Source: Georgenia daeguensis (lineage in GTDB: Bacteria; Actinomycetota; Actinomycetes; Actinomycetales; Actinomycetaceae). Taken from it: DNA of 64,000 nt. The DNA is taken from assembly GCF_039537705.1 (NCBI RefSeq), contig NZ_BAABBA010000014.1, positions 1-64,000 of the forward strand. The letters are read 5' to 3'. Below, in pieces: positions 30,345 through 39,812 of this stretch (positions within the stretch are counted from its first letter, which is position 1; every line of letters starts with the position of its first letter). A program made the translations under genes and the position numbers. Below the pieces are notes generated by a model, which was not told the DNA's origin, did not search any database, and saw only the letters and a program-made list of their open reading frames with translations.

Positions 30345-31634
30345 ATGTCGCTCCGTCAACGCGTCGGTCACGCGGTCCTCAGCCTCCCGCACGTCGGGGC
30401 ACGGGACGTGTGGCGCGCGGTCCGGTGGTACGTCGGCGGGGTGGCCACGCTGCAGGCGTCGGCCGTCGCCACGGTGCTGGCCGTCGACCGGCTGCGCAAG
30501 CGCCGGGAGCCGCCGTCGGGCGAGTTCCCCCGGACGGAGCCCGCGCGGGTGGACGTGGCCGACTCGCAGGTCACGACGTTCACCTACGGCGCCGACCTGT
30601 ACGAGGACATGCTGGCGCGCATCGAGACCGCCGAGCACACGATCTACTTCGAGACCTTCATCTGGAAGGCGGACAGGACCGGGCACCGGTTCAAGGACGC
30701 CCTCCTGGCCGCGGCGCAGCGCGGCGTGGAGGTCTTCATCGTGTTCGACAGCTGGGGCAACGGGGTGGTCTCCCCGCGGTTCAAGCAGTTCCCGGACCTC
30801 GCCAACCTGCACGTGCTGAAGTTCCCGTTCTTCCGGCCCGGCCTGCTCACCCTCAACCTGCGCAAGACCGGGCGCGACCACCGCAAGCTGCTGGTGGTCG
30901 ACGGCGTGACCGGCTACGTGGGCGGGTACAACATCGGCGACCTCTACGCCACGACGTGGCGCGACACCCACCTGCGGGTGGACGGGCCCTCGGCGTGGGA
31001 GCTGGAGAACGCCTTCGTCGACTTCTGGAACGACCACCGGAAGAAGAAGCACCCGGAGATCCCCGACCGCGGGGCGCGATCGTGGGACGCCCGTATCCGG
31101 GCGGCGCAGAACGCCCCGGCGCGGCTGATCTTCCCCGTGCGCGGCATCTACCTCGAGGCGATCGACCGCGCCGAGGACCACGTGTACATCACGCAGGGCT
31201 ACTTCATCCCGGACCGCGAGATCCTTCACGCCCTCATCTCGGCGGCCCGCCGCGGCGTCGACGTCCGGGTGCTGATCCCGGAGTTCTCCAACCACATCCT
31301 CGCGGACTGGGCGGCCCGCACCTACTACTCGCGCCTGCTGGAGGCCGGGGTCACGATCTGGCTCTTCCAGGACGCGATGGTGCACGCGAAGACCATGACC
31401 GTGGACGGCCGCTGGACGACGGTGGGGACCACCAACATCGACCGGCTGTCCATGACCGGGAACTTCGAGATCAACCTCGAGCTCTACGACGACGACCTGG
31501 CCGAGCAGATGGAGAAGATCTTCCTCAACGACCTGGGCAACTGCCGGCAGCTGACGCTGGAGGAGTGGGAGCAGCGCGGGGTTCCCCGCCGCGTCCTGGA
31601 GCGGGTGCTCAAGCCGCTCGCGCCGCTGCTGTGA
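30345..31634 (+). CDS. phospholipase D family protein, cardiolipin synthase-like
   Basis: A 429-residue protein with two HxKxxxxD motifs, HRKLLVVD near residue 180 and HAKTMTVD near residue 347, each followed by a G-x-x-N segment (GGYNIGD, GTTNID). Two copies in one chain fit cardiolipin synthase, which joins phosphatidyl groups at the membrane. One hydrophobic segment near residues 28-48 may anchor it. The ATG lies 6 nt after TAGGTT, so the mRNA is probably leaderless. Convergent with the GNAT gene. Confidence 0.85.
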   Translation: MSLRQRVGHAVLSLPHVGARDVWRAVRWYVGGVATLQASAVATVLAVDRLRKRREPPSGEFPRTEPARVDVADSQVTTFTYGADLYEDMLARIETAEHTIYFETFIWKADRTGHRFKDALLAAAQRGVEVFIVFDSWGNGVVSPRFKQFPDLANLHVLKFPFFRPGLLTLNLRKTGRDHRKLLVVDGVTGYVGGYNIGDLYATTWRDTHLRVDGPSAWELENAFVDFWNDHRKKKHPEIPDRGARSWDARIRAAQNAPARLIFPVRGIYLEAIDRAEDHVYITQGYFIPDREILHALISAARRGVDVRVLIPEFSNHILADWAARTYYSRLLEAGVTIWLFQDAMVHAKTMTVDGRWTTVGTTNIDRLSMTGNFEINLELYDDDLAEQMEKIFLNDLGNCRQLTLEEWEQRGVPRRVLERVLKPLAPLL

Positions 31635-31655
31635 GGCGGCCCGCGACCGGTCCGG

Positions 31656-32171
31656 TCAGACGGTGAGCTCGTAGAACCACATCTGCGGGTGCGGTTCCCA
31701 GTCGCCCACGTAGTCGCGCGACGGCACGCGGCGAAAGCCGAGCCTCTCGTACAGACGGTGCGGCGTGCCGGGGCCGTCGCTGCTGACCACCGAGAGCACG
31801 AGCGCCGGGTATCCCTGTTCCTGCGCCCACTCCACCGCGCCCCGCAGGAGCGCCTCACCAGCACCGCGGCGCTGCACGGCGGGGTCGACGGTGAACATGC
31901 GCACCTCGAGCTCGTCGCCGCGGGCGAGCTGCGCGTAGGCGCCGCCGGCTGCGGCCAGCGTCAGGGAGCCGAGGACCTCCCGGCCCGAGCGCGCCACGAG
32001 CACGACGGCGTCCGCCGCCCGGGCGGCGACGTCGCGCAGCGCGTCGGCGTACTCCTCCGACAGGTCGAGGACGGCGCGGTAGGCCGCGACGCCGATCTCG
32101 CCGGCCCGCTCGAAGTCCTCCGCGCGGGCGAGGTCGACGGTGATGCGGGCGGTGGGGAGCACGGGCGACAT
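31656..32171 (-). CDS. GNAT family N-acetyltransferase
   Basis: A 171-residue GNAT enzyme. The acetyl-CoA binding motif A, VDPAVQRRGAGEALLRGAVEWA (about residues 95-116), and the later LYERLGFRRV are clear. The substrate cannot be deduced. The ATG at 32171 (MSPVLPTARITVD) is the first that leaves a normal N-terminal strand; an upstream in-frame extension is antisense-like low-complexity sequence and is rejected. Confidence 0.85.
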   Translation of the reverse strand: MSPVLPTARITVDLARAEDFERAGEIGVAAYRAVLDLSEEYADALRDVAARAADAVVLVARSGREVLGSLTLAAAGGAYAQLARGDELEVRMFTVDPAVQRRGAGEALLRGAVEWAQEQGYPALVLSVVSSDGPGTPHRLYERLGFRRVPSRDYVGDWEPHPQMWFYELTV

Positions 32172-32276
32172 TATGGCGCGCTCCGCCGTCGCCGGGCGTT
32201 CCCGTCCCGGCCGCCCCTTCCTATGCTGGGGACCTCGGGCGCCGCCCCGGCGCCCCGGCACGAGGAGGTGCCCGCC

Positions 32277-32669
32277 ATGACCGGGCGAGTGGTGCACTTC
32301 GAGATCCCGTTCGACGACGCCGCACGCGCCAAGGACTTCTACCGGGACGTCTTCGGCTGGAGGTTGCAGGACATGCCGGAGTGGGACTACGTCACCGTCT
32401 CCTCCGGCCCCACCCGGGATGACGGCACGGCGACCGAGCCGGGCTACATCGGTGGCGGCATGACGCCCCGGAGCGCCGTCAACCGCGCCACCGTGATCAC
32501 GATCGACACCGACGACGCCGACGCCAGCCTCGCGGCGGTCGCCGCGCACGGCGGTGAGGTGCTCCAGGAGAAGCTGCCGGTCGGGGACATGGGGTTCGCC
32601 GCCTACTTCAGGGACCCGGAGGGCAACGTCGTCGGGCTCTGGCAGGACGCCGCCCGTCCGGCGACGTAG
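32277..32669 (+). CDS. VOC family protein (glyoxalase-like fold)
   Basis: A 130-residue single-domain vicinal oxygen chelate protein: VHFEIPFDDAARAKDFYRDVFGW at the start, GFAAYFRDPEGNVVGLWQ at the end. It resembles the small actinobacterial glyoxalase/bleomycin-resistance-like proteins of unknown substrate. The ATG has a GAGGAGG site 6 nt upstream. A TATGCT box near 32222 could be its -10. Convergent with ligA. Confidence 0.85.
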   Translation: MTGRVVHFEIPFDDAARAKDFYRDVFGWRLQDMPEWDYVTVSSGPTRDDGTATEPGYIGGGMTPRSAVNRATVITIDTDDADASLAAVAAHGGEVLQEKLPVGDMGFAAYFRDPEGNVVGLWQDAARPAT

Positions 32670-32705
32670 CGGCCGCCGCGTCAGCCGCTTCGAGCGACGT
32701 CGCGG

Positions 32706-35120
32706 CTACGCCTCCACCTGCACCAGGTCGGACACGGCGTCCGGTCCGCCGGCGAGCAGGGCCTCGAAGCCGGCCTCGTCGAGGACCGGCCTGCCGAGCT
32801 CGCGTGCCTTCGCCTCCTTCGACCCGGCGTTCTCGCCGACGACGACGAAATCCGTCTTCCTGGACACCGAGCCGGAGGCCTTCCCGCCGCGGGCGATGAT
32901 CGCCTCCTTGGCGGAGTCGCGGCTGAACCCCTCGAGGGAGCCGGTGACGACCACGGTGAGGCCCTCGAGGGTGCGCGGGACCGACTCGTCCCGCTCGTCG
33001 GCCGTCCGCACGCCCGCCTCGGCCCAGCGCCGCAGGATCTCCTGGTGCCAGTCCACAGCGAACCACTCCTTCAGGGCCGCCGCGATCACCGGTCCCACGC
33101 CGTCGACGGCGGCGAGCTCCTCGAGGTCGGCCGCCTCGATCGCGTCGAGCGAGGCGTAGTGGGTGGCCAGCGCGCGGGCGGCGGTCGGGCCGACGTGCCG
33201 GATCGACAGGGCCACGAGGACCCGCCACAGCGGCTGCGCCTTGGCCTTGTCGAGCTCGGCGAGCATGCGCTCGAGGTTCTTCGACGGCTTCGTGGGGGTG
33301 CGGACCGTCCCGTCCGGCTTGCGCTGCTCCTTCGTCCAGAAGGCCCGGACCGCACGCCAGTCCCCGGTGGGCTCACCCTTCAGGGTCTTCGGCTGGTAGA
33401 CGACGACGTCGCGCAGGTCCTCGGCGGTGAGCTCGAACAGCGCCGCCTCCGTGGTGAGGACCGGTCGCTGGGGCAGCGGCACACCCAGGGCTGCGAGCCT
33501 CTCCTCGTCGGGCAGACGGCCCTGCTCCTCGGCCGGCAGCCGGACCGTCCCGGTCTCCGTCTCCAGGCTCCGGCCGGCCGCGAGGGCGCTCAGCGCCTCG
33601 GTGCGGCGCACGTCGGGGTTGGTCAGTGCGAGCGCGGCCTCGTACCCCAGGGCCTCGATGTCCAGGGCCCCCCGGGAGGCGACGTGCGCCACCCGCTCGG
33701 TGAGCTGAGCAGGGCAGGACCGCGCGTTGGGGCAGCGCAGGTCGACGTCGCCCTCCTTGGCCGGGGCCAGCGGGGTGCCGCAGGAGGGACACCGCTCGGG
33801 CATGACGAACTCACGCTCGGTGCCGTCGCGCAGGTCCACCACCGGGGCGACGATCTCGGGGATGACGTCGCCCGCCTTGCGCAGCACGACGGTGTCCCCG
33901 ATGAGCACCCCCTTGCGGCGCACCTCGTTGGCGTTGTGCAGGGTCGCCTGGGCGACGGTGGAGCCCGCCACCAGCACCGGCTCCATCACGCCGTAGGGCG
34001 TGACCCGGCCGGTGCGGCCCACCTGCACCCGGATGTCGAGGAGCTTGGTGTTGACCTCCTCCGGCGGGTACTTGTAGGCGGCGGCCCAGCGCGGGGCCCG
34101 GGAGGTCGAACCCATCTGCCGCTGGAGCGCGAAGTCGTCGACCTTGATGACGATCCCGTCGATCTCGTGCTCGACGGTGTGCCGGTGCTCGCCGTAGTGG
34201 GTGATCATCTCCTCGACCGCCTCGCGCGAGTCCACCACCCGGGTGTGGGACGAGACGGGCACGCCCCAGGCCTGCAGCTGCTCGTAGAGGTGGGACTGGG
34301 ACGACCACCGCACGGGCGGGCCGGCCTCGCCCCAGTCCACCGCGCCGACGCCGTGGGCGATCATGTCCAGCGCCCGCGAGGCGGTGACCTTCGGGTCCTT
34401 CTGGCGCAGGGACCCGGCGGCGGAGTTCCGCGGGTTGGCGAAGGGGGCCTTGCCGGCCGCCACGAGGGAGGCGTTGAGCTCCTCGAACGCGCTCACGGGG
34501 AAGAACACCTCGCCGCGGATCTCGATGCTCACCGGGTGGTGGTCCCCGTCCAGCTGCTGCGGCACGGAGCCGATCGTCCGGACGTTGAGCGTGACGTCCT
34601 CGCCGGTGCGGCCGTCCCCGCGCGTGGCGGCACGCACGAGCCGGCCGTCCTCGTAGAGCAGGTTCACGGCGAGCCCGTCGATCTTCAGCTCGCACGTCAT
34701 GGCGACGTCCGTCCGACCCGCGGCGGCGTGCACCCGCGCCGCCCACTCGCGCAGCTCCTCGAGGGAGAACACGTCGTCGAGACTCTGCATCGGCTGACGG
34801 TGCTGGACGGTGGCGAAGTCCGTGGAGTACGTGCCGCCCACCCGCTGCGTGGGCGACTCCGGCACACGGAGGTCCGGGTGCGCCTCCTCCAGCGCCTCCA
34901 GCTCGCGGAGCAGGTCGTCGTACTCGGCGTCCGAGATCGTCGGCGCGTCACGCACGTAGTACGCGAACTGCGCGGCATCCACGGCCTCGGCCAGCTCCGT
35001 CCACCGCTGGCGCACGTCCGCCTGGGCCGCCCCCGGCACCTCGGCGGCCGTGCCGTCCGGCAGCAGGCCGAGCGCGTCGTCGGAGTCGGGAGTCGATGAG
35101 GTCGCGGTCACGAGGGACAT
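32706..35120 (-). CDS. ligA: NAD-dependent DNA ligase LigA
   Basis: An 804-residue DNA ligase. In order: the Ia domain with its YYVRDAPTISDAEYD NAD-binding motif (54-68), the adenylation domain with catalytic Lys146 in CELKIDGLA, the OB fold, a four-Cys zinc finger (C444, C447, C463, C469), helix-hairpin-helix repeats (about 625-705) and a BRCT domain (715-790). It is longer than the usual 670-700 residues because about 120 residues, many hydrophilic, separate the zinc finger from the helix-hairpin-helix part. It seals nicks in replication and repair. Start at ATG 35120. Confidence 0.96.
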   Translation of the reverse strand: MSLVTATSSTPDSDDALGLLPDGTAAEVPGAAQADVRQRWTELAEAVDAAQFAYYVRDAPTISDAEYDDLLRELEALEEAHPDLRVPESPTQRVGGTYSTDFATVQHRQPMQSLDDVFSLEELREWAARVHAAAGRTDVAMTCELKIDGLAVNLLYEDGRLVRAATRGDGRTGEDVTLNVRTIGSVPQQLDGDHHPVSIEIRGEVFFPVSAFEELNASLVAAGKAPFANPRNSAAGSLRQKDPKVTASRALDMIAHGVGAVDWGEAGPPVRWSSQSHLYEQLQAWGVPVSSHTRVVDSREAVEEMITHYGEHRHTVEHEIDGIVIKVDDFALQRQMGSTSRAPRWAAAYKYPPEEVNTKLLDIRVQVGRTGRVTPYGVMEPVLVAGSTVAQATLHNANEVRRKGVLIGDTVVLRKAGDVIPEIVAPVVDLRDGTEREFVMPERCPSCGTPLAPAKEGDVDLRCPNARSCPAQLTERVAHVASRGALDIEALGYEAALALTNPDVRRTEALSALAAGRSLETETGTVRLPAEEQGRLPDEERLAALGVPLPQRPVLTTEAALFELTAEDLRDVVVYQPKTLKGEPTGDWRAVRAFWTKEQRKPDGTVRTPTKPSKNLERMLAELDKAKAQPLWRVLVALSIRHVGPTAARALATHYASLDAIEAADLEELAAVDGVGPVIAAALKEWFAVDWHQEILRRWAEAGVRTADERDESVPRTLEGLTVVVTGSLEGFSRDSAKEAIIARGGKASGSVSRKTDFVVVGENAGSKEAKARELGRPVLDEAGFEALLAGGPDAVSDLVQVEA

Positions 35121-35176
35121 GATGGCAAACCCCACCCACGACGGCTGGCCGGAGAGGTCGGGTTGCGGCTCCGGCG

Positions 35177-35614
35177 TCAGTCCCGCAGCACCTTGCCGAG
35201 GAGCTCCGCCAGGGTGGCGCGCTCGGAGGGGGTGAGCGCGGAGAGGAAGGACGCCGACTGCTCGGCGCGGTGCCGCTCGACCGACTCCCGGACCCGGGCA
35301 CCCTCCGCCGTCGGGCGGACGACGACGGCACGCCGGTCGCGGGCGGACGGCGAGCGCTCCACGAGTCCCCGCGCCTCCAGGGCGTCGACCACCTCGGTCG
35401 CGGAGCGCGGCGCGATGCGCAGCGCCTCGGCGACGTCGGAGAGGCGGGTCTCCCCCTCCGCCGCGCGGGCGCAGACCACCCGCAGCGCGCGGACGTGGTG
35501 CGGCGAGAGCTGCCACGGCGCGAGCGCGTCCGCGGAGCGCCGGCGCAGCGTCCGCGCGGCCCGCATCAGCAGCTCGGCCGGGTCGCCGGCGTCGGGTGTG
35601 CCTGCATCGCTCAT
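35177..35614 (-). CDS. MarR family transcriptional regulator
   Basis: A 145-residue winged-helix MarR protein with the HTH segment LSDVAEALRIAPRSATEVVDALEARGLVER and wing SARDRRAVVVRPT. MarR proteins often repress a divergent efflux gene and release it on binding a small ligand. Here the divergent gene is an ABC exporter and a perfect palindrome lies between them. Its ATG follows TAGGGT after 6 nt (leaderless). Confidence 0.9.
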   Translation of the reverse strand: MSDAGTPDAGDPAELLMRAARTLRRRSADALAPWQLSPHHVRALRVVCARAAEGETRLSDVAEALRIAPRSATEVVDALEARGLVERSPSARDRRAVVVRPTAEGARVRESVERHRAEQSASFLSALTPSERATLAELLGKVLRD

Positions 35615-35648
35615 GTCACCACCCTACCGATGACGCCAAAACCTCATT

Positions 35649-35663
35649 GTGAGGTAACCTCAC
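35649..35663. promoter_or_regulatory. palindromic operator between marR and the ABC exporter
   Basis: GTGAGGT-A-ACCTCAC is a perfect 7-bp inverted repeat. An overlapping CCTCA-TTG-TGAGG repeat begins at 35642, and a CCTCACC copy follows near 35674. It lies about 20 nt upstream of the likely marR -10 box and about 40 nt before the exporter start, as expected for a MarR site. Confidence 0.7.
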
Positions 35664-35700
35664 CATCACGATCCCCTCACCATGAATCGAGGTGGTGTCC

Positions 35701-37545
35701 ATGAGCGACATCATCACCGGGCCGCCACGGGGCGGCCATGGTCCCGTCCGCAAGGATCCCGTGGACCTGGCCCAGCTCGAGTCCCACCCGGTCAGCCTGC
35801 GCCGGATCGGCGCACTGTTCCGCCCCTTCCGCGGCCGCCTCGCCGTCGTCGTCGTGCTCATCGCGGCCGCCTCCGCCGTCGGGCTGGCCACGCCGTTCCT
35901 CACCCGCCGCCTGATCGACGAGGCGATCCCGGACCAGGACGTCCCGCTCCTGCTGCTCCTGGTGGGCGGGATGCTCGCGGTCACCGTGGCCGCCTCGGTG
36001 CTGGGTGTCGTCCAGACGTGGCTGTCGACGACCGTGGGCCAGCGCGTCATGCACGACCTGCGCACGGACGTCTTCGTCCACCTGCAGCGCCAGTCCCTCG
36101 ACTTCTTCACGCGCACCCGCGGCGGCGAGGTCCAGTCGCGCCTGACCCACGACATCGGCGCGATGCAGTCGGTCGTGACGACGGCGGCCACGTCGATCGC
36201 CTCCAACGTCACCACCGCCGTCGGGACCGCCGTCGCCATGGCCGCCCTGAGCTGGCGCCTGTCTCTCCTCTCGCTGGTGGTCCTGCCGCCCGCCGTCTGG
36301 CTCACCCGCCGGGTCGCGCAGATGCGCCGCGCCGTGACGGCGAAGCGCCAGCGCGCGCTCGCCGGGCTGCACGGCCAGGTCGAGGAGTCCCTGTCCGTCA
36401 GCGGGGTGCTGCTCGGCAAGACCCTGGGCACCGGGCCGCTCCTCTCGGAGCGCTTCCGCACGTCGTCGGAGGACCTGCTCGACCTCGAGGTCCGCGCCGA
36501 GCTCGCCGGCCGCTGGCGGATGGCGACCATGAGCATCCTCTTCGCCGCCATCCCGGCCCTCATCTACCTCGCCGCCGGCCTCCCGGCCACGTCGGGCGGG
36601 ATGACCATCGGCACCCTCGTCGCCTTCACCGCTCTCCAGGCCGGCCTGTTCCGCCCGCTGATGGGCGTGCTGAACGTCGGCGTCCAGATCACCAGCTCCC
36701 TGGCGCTCTTCAGCCGGATCTTCGAGTACCTCGACCTGCCCGTCGAGATCGGCGACCCGGTGGCCCCGGTGGACCTCGACCCCGGCCGCGTGCGTGGCAC
36801 GGTGCGGTTCGAGGGCGTCGGCGTGACCTACCCGGGCGGTGACCGGCCCGCGCTGGCCGACGTCGACCTCGTCGTCCCCGCGGGCACGCGGCTCGCGCTG
36901 GTGGGCGCCACGGGCGCCGGCAAGACCACGCTCGCCTCGCTCGTCGCCCGCCTGCGCGACCCGTCGACCGGGACGGTGAGCATCGACGGGGTCGACCTGC
37001 GGGACCTGCGGCTGAGCACCCTCGCGCAGGTCGTGGGCATGGTCTCCCAGGAGACCTACCTGCTCCATGCCACGGTGCGGGAGAACCTGCGCCACGCCCG
37101 CCCGGGCGCCACGGACGCCGAGATCGAGCAGGCAGCCCGCGCCGCACAGGTGCACGACCTCGTCGCCTCCCTGCCGGACGGCTACGACACCGTCGTCGGG
37201 GCGCGCGGGCACCGCTTCTCGGGCGGGGAGAAGCAGCGGCTCGCGATCGCGCGCACGCTCCTGCGGGACCCGCGCGTGCTCGTCCTGGACGAGGCCACCA
37301 GCGCCCTGGACACCCGGACGGAGCGGAGCGTGCAGGCCGCGCTCGACGCCGTCAGCCGCGGCCGGACGATCATCACGATCGCCCACCGCCTCTCGACCGT
37401 GCGCGACGCCGACCTCATCGCGGTGCTCGACGGCGGACGGGTGGTCGAGCTGGGCGACCACGCGACCCTCGCCGCCGGTGGTCGTTACGCCGCCCTCCTC
37501 GCGGCGTCGGAGGAGCGCCGGCACGAGCCCGTGCTCGCGGGCTGA
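35701..37545 (+). CDS. ABC transporter, fused permease-ATPase exporter
   Basis: A 614-residue half-transporter of the MsbA/LmrA type. Six membrane spans (about residues 38-330) are followed by a nucleotide-binding domain with Walker A GATGAGKTTL, signature FSGGEKQRLAIA, Walker B VLVLDEATSALD and H-loop IAHRLST. It probably works as a homodimeric multidrug or lipid exporter in the membrane; the substrate is unknown. The ATG follows GAGGTGG. Likely repressed by the divergent MarR protein. Confidence 0.92.
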   Translation: MSDIITGPPRGGHGPVRKDPVDLAQLESHPVSLRRIGALFRPFRGRLAVVVVLIAAASAVGLATPFLTRRLIDEAIPDQDVPLLLLLVGGMLAVTVAASVLGVVQTWLSTTVGQRVMHDLRTDVFVHLQRQSLDFFTRTRGGEVQSRLTHDIGAMQSVVTTAATSIASNVTTAVGTAVAMAALSWRLSLLSLVVLPPAVWLTRRVAQMRRAVTAKRQRALAGLHGQVEESLSVSGVLLGKTLGTGPLLSERFRTSSEDLLDLEVRAELAGRWRMATMSILFAAIPALIYLAAGLPATSGGMTIGTLVAFTALQAGLFRPLMGVLNVGVQITSSLALFSRIFEYLDLPVEIGDPVAPVDLDPGRVRGTVRFEGVGVTYPGGDRPALADVDLVVPAGTRLALVGATGAGKTTLASLVARLRDPSTGTVSIDGVDLRDLRLSTLAQVVGMVSQETYLLHATVRENLRHARPGATDAEIEQAARAAQVHDLVASLPDGYDTVVGARGHRFSGGEKQRLAIARTLLRDPRVLVLDEATSALDTRTERSVQAALDAVSRGRTIITIAHRLSTVRDADLIAVLDGGRVVELGDHATLAAGGRYAALLAASEERRHEPVLAG

Positions 37546-37690
37546 CGCCCAGCCCGGCGCGGCCAGAGGGTAACCGCCACCAGCCACCGGCCACCGGCCA
37601 CCGGCCACGACCCAGGTATGACACGTCTGCGGGGGCGTCCGCCCGCCGGATGATCCGCCGTCGTCCCCGGACCTCCTACGCTCGAGGGTC

Positions 37691-38944
37691 ATGGGAACGA
37701 TCGCGGACGTGCGTGCGCGCCTCCGCGACCCCCGCACCCGGCGGATGACCGTCGACTCCCTGCTCGCCCTGGTCCTCCTGTTCCTCCTGGGCCTGCCCTC
37801 GGCGGCGATGGCGATGAACTACGGGACACCGTCGGTGCCGGCCGTGGGGGTCGCGGCGTCGATCGTCATGTGCGCGGCGCTCGCGTGGCAGCGCACCCGC
37901 CCGGCGGCCTCCGCGATCGTCATCTACGCCTCGGCGCTGATCCACCTCGTCGTCGGGTTCATGATCCTGCCCGTCGACGTGCTCGTTCTCGTCTCGCTCT
38001 ACTCGGTGACCGTGTACGGCCCGCGCTGGGCACGCCGCGCCGCCCTTCTCGGCGCGCTGGCCGGTGCCCTGCTGCTCGGGGTCGCCTTCGGCGTCTACCT
38101 CCCGGGGTACTTCCTGTGGTCCGCGGTCGTGCTGTGGTTCCTCGCGGTGGCGGGCATGGTGTTCGCCACCTGGGCGGTCGCGGTGAGCCGACGCAGCCGC
38201 ATCGAGCGCCTGGACGCCCTCGTCGAGCGGGCGCACCGCCTCGAGGTCGAGCGCGACCAGGAGATCCGCCTCGCCACCGCCGCCGAGCGCACCCGCATCG
38301 CCCGCGAGATGCACGACGTCGTCGCCCACTCCCTCTCCGTGGTCGTCGCCCAGGCCGATGGCGGCCGGTACGCGGCCCGCACCGACCCCGAGGCGGCGGA
38401 GCGGGCCCTGAGCACGATCTCCGCCATGGGCAGGGACGCCCTCGCGGACATGCGCCGCATCCTCGGGGTGCTGCGCACCGAGAACGCCACCGAGCGCCTC
38501 CCCCAGCCCGACGACGCCGATCTCGACCGCCTCGTCGAGCAGGTGCGCGCCACCGGGCTCGCGGTCTCCGTGGTCCGCACGGGCCCGGGGTCCTCGCTCC
38601 CGCCGGGCGTGGGGCTGAGCGTCTACCGGATCGTCCAGGAGGCCCTGACGAACGTCCTCAAGCACGCCGGGCCGGAGGCCCGGGTGACGGTCGCGCTGCA
38701 CCGGGAACCCCGGCTGCTGGCCGTCCAGGTCGACGACGACGGCCGTGGCGCCGCGGCCACCTCGGACGGTCGCGGGCAGGGCCTGGTGGGGATGCGCGAA
38801 CGCGCCGGCCTGTTCGGCGGCACGCTCGACGCCGGACCACGACCCGGCGGCGGATACCGTGTCCGTGCCGAGATCCCGCTGCCCGTGCCCGGCGAGCAGC
38901 CGCCGCTCGCCCACCGCCCCACCGTCCCAGGAGCTCCTCGATGA
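37691..38944 (+). CDS. sensor histidine kinase (NarL-partner type)
   Basis: A 417-residue kinase with five or six N-terminal membrane spans (residues 20-165) and almost no extracytoplasmic loop. Then come a HisKA_3 dimerisation domain with phospho-acceptor His208 in AREMHDVVAHSLSV and an ATPase domain with VYRIVQEALTNVLKHAG and GRGQGLVGMRERA. It likely senses a membrane or envelope signal. The ATG follows TACGCT after 8 nt (leaderless or nearly so). It overlaps the response regulator by ATGA. Confidence 0.92.
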   Translation: MGTIADVRARLRDPRTRRMTVDSLLALVLLFLLGLPSAAMAMNYGTPSVPAVGVAASIVMCAALAWQRTRPAASAIVIYASALIHLVVGFMILPVDVLVLVSLYSVTVYGPRWARRAALLGALAGALLLGVAFGVYLPGYFLWSAVVLWFLAVAGMVFATWAVAVSRRSRIERLDALVERAHRLEVERDQEIRLATAAERTRIAREMHDVVAHSLSVVVAQADGGRYAARTDPEAAERALSTISAMGRDALADMRRILGVLRTENATERLPQPDDADLDRLVEQVRATGLAVSVVRTGPGSSLPPGVGLSVYRIVQEALTNVLKHAGPEARVTVALHREPRLLAVQVDDDGRGAAATSDGRGQGLVGMRERAGLFGGTLDAGPRPGGGYRVRAEIPLPVPGEQPPLAHRPTVPGAPR

Positions 38945-39633
38945 CCGCTGCCGAGACCGCCACGATCCGGGTCGCCCTGGTCGACGACCAGCAGCTGGTC
39001 CGCGCCGGCTTCGCCATGGTCATCGGCTCCCAGCCGGACATGGACGTGGTGATCGAGGCGGGTGACGGCGCGCAGGCGCTGCGGCTGCTCGGCTCCCACC
39101 CCGTGGACGTCGTCCTCATGGACGTGCGCATGCCCACGATGGACGGCCTCGCCGCTACCGCAGAGCTCACGGGCGGCACCGCGCCGGACGCCGTCGCGCC
39201 CCGCGTCATCATCCTGACCACGTTCGACCTGGACGAGTACGTGCTCCAGGCGATCAAGGCCGGCGCGAGCGGGTTCCTGCTCAAGGACGCCCCGCCGGAG
39301 GAGATGCTCGCCGCCATCCGCACCGTCCATCGCGGCGACGCCGTCATCGCGCCGTCGTCGACCCGGCGCCTCATCGAGCACCTGGCCGAGGTCCTGCCGG
39401 ACGAGCAGAGGACCCCGCCCGCGATCCTCGACGCGCTCACCGACCGCGAGCGCGAGGTGCTCGTGCTCATGGCACGCGGACGCTCGAACACCGAGATCGC
39501 GGCCGAGCTGTTCGTCGCCGAGGCGACGGTCAAGACCCACGTCGGCCGGGTGCTGGCCAAGCTCGGCGCGCGGGACCGGGTCCAGGCCGTCGTCGTCGCC
39601 TACGAGACGGGCCTGGTCACCCCCGGCTCCTGA
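38941..39633 (+). CDS. response regulator, NarL/LuxR family
   Basis: A 230-residue regulator: receiver domain with acidic Asp15/Asp16, phosphorylation site Asp61 (VLMDVRMP) and Lys in FLLKDAPPEEM, then a LuxR-type HTH (LTDREREVLVLMARGRSNTE, EATVKTHVGRVLAKL). It is the cognate partner of the kinase it overlaps. The ABC ATPase-FtsX pair that follows is a likely target, by analogy with similar four-gene clusters. Confidence 0.93.
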   Translation: MTAAETATIRVALVDDQQLVRAGFAMVIGSQPDMDVVIEAGDGAQALRLLGSHPVDVVLMDVRMPTMDGLAATAELTGGTAPDAVAPRVIILTTFDLDEYVLQAIKAGASGFLLKDAPPEEMLAAIRTVHRGDAVIAPSSTRRLIEHLAEVLPDEQRTPPAILDALTDREREVLVLMARGRSNTEIAAELFVAEATVKTHVGRVLAKLGARDRVQAVVVAYETGLVTPGS

Positions 39634-39812
39634 CTCCTGGGGCGGAGCAGGACGCCCCGGCGTCCGACCAGGGCATGACGGCCGGACCGTCCCACGGCCC
39701 GACGACCGGGACGCCGCGCGTCCGTAGCGTCGTCCAGGCCGGGACGCCCCCGGCCACGAGGCCCCCGACCACCGCGTCAGGGGCGCGTGCACCGCCTGCC
39801 CAGGAGCCGCAC

